Assembly: GCF_050947875.1 (NCBI RefSeq)
Contig: NC_134571.1
Location: forward strand, 1,007,001-1,071,000
Direction of reading: 5' to 3'
DNA: 64,000 nt
From: Dermacentor variabilis
Lineage: Eukaryota > Arthropoda > Arachnida > Ixodida > Ixodidae
Shown: one piece after another, positions 58,690 through 64,000 of the stretch
How the letters are laid out: each line of letters begins with the position of its first letter
How positions within the stretch are numbered: the first letter of the stretch is position 1
Notes under the pieces: generated by a model
Databases searched by the model: none
Told to the model about the DNA's origin: nothing
Seen by the model: only the letters and a program-made list of their open reading frames with translations
Made by a program: the position numbers and the translations under genes

Positions 58690-59770
58690 AATGTTGCTGT
58701 TTTCATATGAACTGTCGTTCTGTGTGCAACAAGGCTGATGAAATACACAGCCTGCTTACTTCCCTTAATTGTTCGTTCCATGCAATTATGTTTACTGAAG
58801 CCTGGTACCACGATGATTCAACATATCTTGTACAAGACAATTTGCTCACTTTGCTAATAACAGGCAAACTCGAAGAGGTGGCGGTGTATCTTTGCAAATT
58901 GTGAATTTGTTTCCTGCAACAATAATTGAGAAATTCATGTTCTGCACTCCGAACTGTGAAGTGTTAACCCTTCAGAGTGACAAAAATATCTTTTGTGTTG
59001 TCTACTGCCCTTCAGACGGAAAACTTGAAAATTTTTTCTCATCGTTAGAAGCCCTTTTTTATTATCTGTCTATAAATAAGCACATGCTACACCTTTCCAG
59101 TGATATGAATATTGATATTCGAACCGCGTCACCAGAGCAGACAGAATTTGCTTATTTCATTCTTATGCACTCGTGAATGTAATTACTGTACCAATGCGCG
59201 TAACTTGTTCCACTTCATCTACTTTAGATTTCATTATCACCAACGATGATAAAAGCACTACAAGTTCCCGAACTTTGATAACTGACATCAATGATCATTT
59301 TCCAGTATTTGCCTTTATTGATAATACCAATTCTAAACATGCATCTAAATCACCGCGTCTTATTATCACTGCATTGATTCAAAATCCCTCGACACCTTTC
59401 GTAATGAAATATGTAAAGCCAATTTCTCCCATATATTGTCACTATCTGATGCAGATGTTGCATATGATGCACTAATGATTGAGTTAAAACACATATATCA
59501 AAACTGCTTTCCTTTAAAATGCTGTTGCAAACGAAAATCGAGGAAACCATGGATTACGAAGGCCTTATTGACAAAAGTAGAAAAGGAACGAAACTATATG
59601 CACAATTCATTAAATCCAAGGATCCCGTGAAATTTTCTCAATATAAAAAATATTGCAATAACTTGAACAAAGAACTACGTCAAGCCAAGTACGAATACTT
59701 CAGCTATTCATTTTCAGATAATTCTAGCACGAACCCTCAGCATCAAGGGCATCAAATAGGTAACTAGTTG
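58690..59770 (+). pseudogene. LINE copy 4, ORF2 endonuclease, 3'-truncated
   Basis: It opens with MNCRSVCNKADEIHSL and IMFTEAWYHDD, the start of an APE endonuclease. After frame breaks come VYCPSDGKLENFF, TLDFIITNDD and the catalytic DINDHFPVFAFI. Next is the linker to the RT (SRKPWITKALL, 59519-59630, and NNLNKELRQAKYEYF). Similarity ends at about 59720-59770, before any RT motif, and no A-rich tail is present. The 3' part is therefore lost by deletion, unlike the other three LINEs, which are cut at their 5' ends. Confidence 0.75.
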
Positions 59771-60787
59771 GACGTCACTACAACAGTGGGGACGAGTCAG
59801 GACTGGTTGATGACACAAAGAGACGCCTGGAGGACTGGTGGCAAAACGGTACTGGTGCACCACAGTTATTGTTAATAGTGTGCCTAAGAAATGGAGTGTT
59901 ACCACCGATTTTCTTTTTCTTTTTAGTATTTTATTTTTAATGGGTGTTAGCGTATTTACCTATTTCTAGTAATTTTATAGGGATCTTTGGCCTGGCCGCT
60001 CAGAATGTGGCAACCCGTTACAAAGGGTACGGTCACCATCACCATCTACCAAAACTTGTGGACGATATTTTGTGCCGCCATCATCAAAGACCTTTATCGA
60101 CGTCAGCACTATTGCAATTGCCAGTGCCTGCATTTGATTTGCGCGGTCCGTATATGGATGGAAACAACTTTATTTTCGGTCGGTATAACCTATCGCTTAC
60201 TTTGACAATTACCTTCAATGATTTCAGCAACAATGCATTCGTGTTTTATGGCAGGCCGCAGTAACGTGCCTGGTGATCCGCATAGTTATTGATCTCCCGG
60301 CAACGCCACACGTAAGATTTCACAAGGATGTTGAGCACTCCGAACATCGAGCGATCGCGCGACGAAGCTATTCAGCAATCCAAACTGTATATGCTCTTCT
60401 TATGCAATGCTGTCTTGCGAAACCACGTGCCATAATACCAGTAAAGAAGATGCAGACCTCTTCCGTACGTTGCAGAGGCGCGGCTTCAACGAAAACAACG
60501 TCGTCAGAGACCGCATCAGACAAAGAGGTAAAGCTTAAATGGTTTAAACACAAGAGAATTAATTTTGTCATCGCGAATGAAGCATCGCGAATGATACGTT
60601 CGCCGGGTTTCTCATACGAGAAAAACGCAATGTGAAGCGTTCTGTGTACGATGTGCGGCAACAATCGAAAATTACCAAATAAATCGGAGGGGTAGTTTTT
60701 GACCTTGGAAGTTTCGCTTTTGGGCACTTCAGCGCGACTCGCGAAACAGAAACTAACCAAACGAACATAATAATGCAATGAACTCAC

Positions 60788-60804
60788 GTTTCTGAAGTGT
60801 TCAT
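60788..60804 (-). CDS. BLTP1: BLTP1 exon 1: proposed start codon, 17 nt of coding sequence
   Basis: On the minus strand GCC-ATG-A gives a good Kozak context, followed by codons for MNTSE and two bases, then the strong donor GTGAGT at 60787. The two leftover bases fit the single base that opens exon 2, giving MNTSETVPEV with the frame kept. Exon 2 itself has no usable ATG, so a short upstream exon is required, and this is the only candidate I found with the right phase. Human BLTP1 has a different, longer N-terminus, so there is no sequence match to lean on. Transcript evidence is absent. Confidence 0.55.
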
Positions 60805-61260
60805 GGCATGTATGTTAAACACACAGACACGCTTGTTTCTGCTGCTGCATCAACGTCACATCTTGTACTGCACGCTAAAGCATGAGAACCATAGAATAAG
60901 GAACTAAAATTGATAGAAGTTGTCTCATCACGTCACTTTTGTGCATCGAATCAGCGACAACACCAACAGTCCGTAGGAGTACACATGAGAACTAACATTA
61001 TAGAAAGGACACTGCACCACCACAGAACACCTATACAAACTTAGAGAAGGTAAACTGTACCTTCCACAGTGCAGCAGAAATAAGAGTAGCGGTGGCGTTG
61101 CGAACTAAACTATGCGATCTAGAGACGGCGCTGGCAGTACCATCATCATTACGTAGTGAGCATCACGTCGTGGTGAGCATCATAGAGTTTCCTACAAAAC
61201 TCTATGGTGAGCATTATGGCCGCTACTAGGCTAGCCACCCTACCGCACCGCTACCAGCTG
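60805..61260. promoter_or_regulatory. BLTP1: Presumed 5' region of BLTP1; no clear core promoter
   Basis: If exon 1 is right, the 5' untranslated region and promoter of the minus-strand gene lie here. I see no convincing TATA box. A perfect 10-bp hairpin CATAGAGTTT...AAACTCTATG occurs at 61181-61206; the same motif recurs at 63857, 63887 and 63921, beyond the P-type transposon. The assignment is positional only. Confidence 0.3.
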
Positions 61261-61479
61261 CTAAAGCTAGGGTGGCTAGAAGGGGAGGTGTGAATACCGG
61301 TGGCGCTTTCCTTCGGGCGCGCGTGACCCCCTTGCGCACCGATGCTACCAGGGGGAATGTGGCGCTGCCGCTCGCGGCGGGGGACTCGTAGCCGTGCTGG
61401 CCTGCGCCTCCGCTGTCAGTTGGTCTCGGCGCCCCTTTTGGAGTGTTCCTCGCGACAATCCGTAATTCGAGGGCGAGAT

Positions 61480-62510
61480 GCAGTCGGCAGCGAAAAAGAA
61501 GACGGAGCTTTGTGCCCGGATGTGATACTGGGTGCAAGAAAACCTCAGAAAAGGTATCTCTTCCGTGCCCCTGCCTGCAAACAAGCATTTGCCAAACGGG
61601 ATCGAGTGGTCCCAATGGTCAGGCCAGGATTGAAGCTATGACGTCGAGGTTCCCTGCAGAAGTCATGAGGTTATTTTAACATAGTTTTTCTCTCAAAATG
61701 GTGCATGATTGTTCTCTTTGGTATTTCAGATGGGGCAGCAAGAAAGAGGCCACCCTTGATGAAACTCTTCCGTTTCTTGATGAATGGGAGGCTCACTCCA
61801 ATGGGCTCGGCTTTCTTAGTAACAGTACTTCTGAGGGGCTGACGATGACCATCCATTCAACAAAACACCTTATAAAGTACCTTACCGACAATGCTGACAT
61901 CATGTACATGATGACTTCGAAACAGAGCCAAGATCGCCTAGAGCAATGTTTTGGCGTTGCGAGACAAGCGAGTGGGGCAAACAATCATCCTACCCCACCT
62001 CAATTCATTCTAGTCATAAGGTGTGTATACGTGCAAGCTTGGTATTTACAGAAGTTCGGCATGCTTAAGTAACAAATGTTGCTTGCGCACATCCAGGTGT
62101 CTTAGTTTCTAGAACCTCACAAGGAGCCCCAAGGACGGAAATTGTGTCGTCGGATGTCCTGGAGTTGTTATCTGTTGGAGAGGTGCTGGCTGAACAAGAA
62201 AGCCACAGTGAAGACAGCGTGAAGGCTGTGCCAACATATGCCGTGCAAGTGGCTGTGGACCACCAAAGTTATGTAGAGCACCGCAGCGACGCACGGCTTA
62301 AAGTTTATTATTATTACATGGCAGGTTATGGGGCGAGAAGGCGTCTTTTGCCCACACATTGTGAAGACTGCAAAGCAGCATGTCTTAATGATAAAGGCAA
62401 TATCCCCAGAGAACTTCCATCAGAGGCATATAGATTCCAAAGAGTGGCACCTTGAGGGCCTTTTATATCCCTCAGAATCGTTCTATAAGCTGGACAATGC
62501 CCTTGAAAAC
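61480..62510 (+). pseudogene. P/THAP9-type transposase remnant
   Basis: Near 61500 a THAP-like zinc-finger start, FVPGCDTGCKKTSEKVSL, continues only after a frameshift as LFRAPACKQAFAKRDRVVP. Then, with the catalytic middle missing, 61698-62072 gives NGLGFLSNSTSEGLTMTIHS, KYLTDNADIMYMMTSK and QDRLEQCFG, the conserved C-terminal block of P-element and THAP9 transposases. The frame at 62144-62455 gives the final YMAGYGARRRL...CEDCKAAC. The protein would cut and rejoin its own ends in the nucleus; this copy has lost the catalytic core and is non-autonomous. Confidence 0.78.
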
Positions 62511-62538
62511 AAACTCACTCGTTTATTCAGTATAACAC

Positions 62539-62770
62539 CCGCCGTGGTTGCTCAGTGGCTATGGCGTTGGGCTGCTGAGCACGAGGTCGTGGGATCGCAT
62601 CCCGGCCACGGCGGCCGCATTTTGATGGGGGCGAAATGCGAAAACACCCGTGTCCTTAGATCTAGGTGCACGTTAAAGAATTCCAGATGGTCAAAATTTC
62701 CGGAGCCCTCCACTACGGCGTGCCTCATAATCAGAAAATGGTTTTGGCACGTAGAACCCCATAATTTTTA
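62539..62770 (+). mobile_element. Ruka-type SINE, full length
   Basis: Target duplication ATTCAGT(A/G)TAACAC lies at 62525-62538 and 62771-62784. It starts CCGCCGTGGTTGCTCAGTGG, with A box, and has GGGATCGCATCCC, B-box-like with one change. The body matches the other copies, and it ends CCCCATAATTTTTA. It lies in the 3' part of the P-type transposon, beyond the transposase remnant. Confidence 0.9.
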
Positions 62771-63263
62771 ATTCAGTGTAACACGCTGGCATGCCAAAGC
62801 TGTGGCCGAGATTTTGCAGTCAATTGGTTAAACATCAAAGATTGGTTGCCTAGACCATTCTGCTACCCTGACAGCCTCAGTTATACGTTTTTATTGTCTC
62901 ACAGAGATTCACTTTTTGCTTAAAGGTGTCAATCAGCACAGCAGTGAGAAGAAACGGAAAACACTGAAACCTTGTGTGTTGTAAATTTTTTTCCTCACTT
63001 GTAAATAAACGATTTCATGACCAGATCTGTTGCTTCACCGTCTGCAATCATAGTAAATTGCTTATATGAGCGTCAAAATGACATGCTACAGGTCTGCAAG
63101 CGCAGACAAAAAGTGGTTTGTAAACACGTCCAGACGTTATCAGGTAATGTCTGCAGTTTACAGGTCTTACGGCACGCATAGGGTGATTGACTGCTAATCT
63201 CGAGGACGACGGTCGCATTTTCAGGGAGGCGATAAGCAAGGCGCCTGTGCGCCGTATGATGCC

Positions 63264-63433
63264 AAAAAAAAAATTATGGGGTTTTACGTGCCAAAACCAC
63301 TTTCTGATTATGAGGCACGCCGTAGTGGGGGACTCCGGAAATTTGGACCACCTGGGGTTCTTTAACGTGCACCTAAATCTAAGTACACGGGTGTTTTCGC
63401 ATTTCGCCCCCATCGAAATGCGGCCGCCGTGGC
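63264..63433 (-). mobile_element. Ruka-type SINE, 5'-truncated, beside an older relative
   Basis: Target duplication around CCGTATGATG lies at 63252-63261 and 63434-63443. On the minus strand it begins GGCCACGGCGGCCGCATTTC and ends in CCCCATAATT followed by A-runs. The flank at 63448-63500, on the plus strand, reads GCGCGTTAAAGAACCCGAAG and GAAGCCCCCACTA, a diverged copy of the same family's body. A young SINE thus landed within an older one. Confidence 0.85.
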
Positions 63434-63856
63434 CCGTATGATGTCAGTGCGCGTTAAAGAACCCGAAGTGGTCGAAATTATTTCGAAGCCCCCACTAGCC
63501 CCTAACACCCAAAGCCAGCTCACGAAATGCACACAGACGAAACGCGTTTGAATCTCGATACAGTGCGAACTGGGCCCGTAAAATTTCGCAGGTGTAACGA
63601 TGTGGGCTGACATAACATTGTTGTCATGATAAAGATTAATTCTTTGACGCTCGCAGAAAGCGCGCGATAGCCGAAACGGGCTCACTTTCCCTTCGGTGGT
63701 AGAGATGCAGCCGACGCGAGGCTGGCGAGGCGCTCATTTCGGCTGCGTGCCTACCCCGCTTTGGTCAACAGCGCCGCCCCGCGGCATCGGTGCGCTGTGG
63801 GGTCACGTTTGCGCCGCCGGTATTCACACCTCTCCTTCTAGCCACCCTACTAAAGC

Positions 63857-64000
63857 CATAGAGTTTCTCACTACATTACCTAGAGGCATAGAGTTTCATA
63901 TTAGTACACCTTTTTGTTAGAAACTCTATGCCTAGAGGGAAATCTGGCGCTACTGCGCTGTGGTATGTAGGGTGCCTCGATGCCAGCGCCGCCGTTCAGG
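63857..64000. repeat. CATAGAGTTT foldback sequence right of the P-type transposon
   Basis: GGCATAGAGTTTC (63885-63897) and GAAACTCTATGCC (63920-63932) form 13-bp inverted arms, with another CATAGAGTTT at 63857. The end of the window, GATGCCAGCGCCGCC, is the complement of a motif like GGCGCTGGCAG at about 61122. The transposon therefore sits inside, or next to, an older element with these ends. Confidence 0.5.

Larger units (their letters stand above)
56569..60787 (-). other. BLTP1: BLTP1 intron 1, 4.2 kb (putative)
   Basis: The boundaries follow from the proposed 17-nt exon 1. The intron contains a promoter-like repeat array and a two-ORF LINE with a nested hairpin. Stretches 56640-57150 and 59775-60780 hold nothing I can name; a poly-C run sits at about 57173. 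Confidence 0.55.
61268..63849 (+). mobile_element. P-element/THAP-type DNA transposon
   Basis: Terminal inverted repeats of about 38 bp start TAGGGTGGCTAGAAGG at 61268; the complement ends at 63849. Inner parts read GGTGTGAATACCGG(T/C)GGCGC at both ends. The direct repeat CTAAAGC flanks it (61261-61267, 63850-63856), close to the 8 bp known for P elements. Inside are P-type transposase fragments and two SINEs. This defines the whole 2.6-kb insertion. Confidence 0.85.

Noticed and set aside
59944..60264. Plus-strand 107-codon frame with GHHHH
   Set aside because: No family match, no codon or neighbour support, and antisense to the BLTP1 intron; most likely chance.
62539..62620. tRNA gene suggested by A and B boxes
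   Set aside because: The boxes belong to the SINE head; no full cloverleaf or CCA-stem pairing is present, and copies recur in other SINEs.

Overview
This is animal nuclear DNA, most likely from a hard tick (Ixodidae, probably Metastriata). The window carries five recognisable copies of a tRNA-headed SINE that matches my memory of the tick SINE Ruka, together with Penelope-like, CR1/L2-like, Ty3/Gypsy, P/THAP, Tigger/pogo and hAT-like sequence. The one host gene I can support has short exons separated by introns of 4 to 15 kb. The species assignment is inference; the sequence cannot fix it below the level of tick.

The host gene lies on the minus strand across most of the window. Five exons (56357-56568, 41076-41219, 28568-28776, 19369-19530, 10815-10938) give, in consistent phase, a protein matching the N-terminus of the bridge-like lipid transfer protein BLTP1 (KIAA1109/tweek). 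A 17-nt exon with a good Kozak ATG and a GTGAGT donor at 60788-60804 supplies the only in-phase start I found. Together they encode about 289 residues: an N-terminal membrane anchor followed by the start of the lipid-channel domain. The rest of this very large gene must lie beyond the left edge. One intron appears to use a GC-AG donor.

Nearly everything else is mobile DNA, mostly in these introns. Left of the last visible exon (1-10.8 kb) are a Ty3/Gypsy gag with its LTR, a degenerate 36-bp satellite, a Penelope 3' end, a Gypsy RT fragment, a Tigger end, a LINE and a gag-like ORF. The 10.9-19.4 kb intron holds a three-level nest: a LINE containing a head-to-head Penelope insertion, which contains a SINE. 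The 19.5-28.6 kb intron has SINEs, a TIR element and a TTAA-flanked (piggyBac-type) element. The 28.8-41.1 kb intron has a solo LTR and an integrase-LTR remnant. The 41.2-56.4 kb intron has a LINE, a second Penelope family, a tandem triplication, a Tigger-type MITE and a decayed hAT. The 4.2-kb first intron contains a LINE with a promoter-like repeat array. A P/THAP transposon carrying two SINEs sits upstream of the gene.

The most interesting pattern is a set of four 160-190 bp snap-back hairpins (24.8, 36.4, 39.0 and 58.4 kb). Each is followed on one side by a tail resembling ACCAACTAGCCC. The two large Penelope insertions have the same plan: arm, inverted arm, tail, and target duplications of 11-13 bp. 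The hairpins therefore look like minimal, non-coding Penelope-type insertions. Two have 13-bp target duplications, and for one the window itself contains a related unoccupied site.
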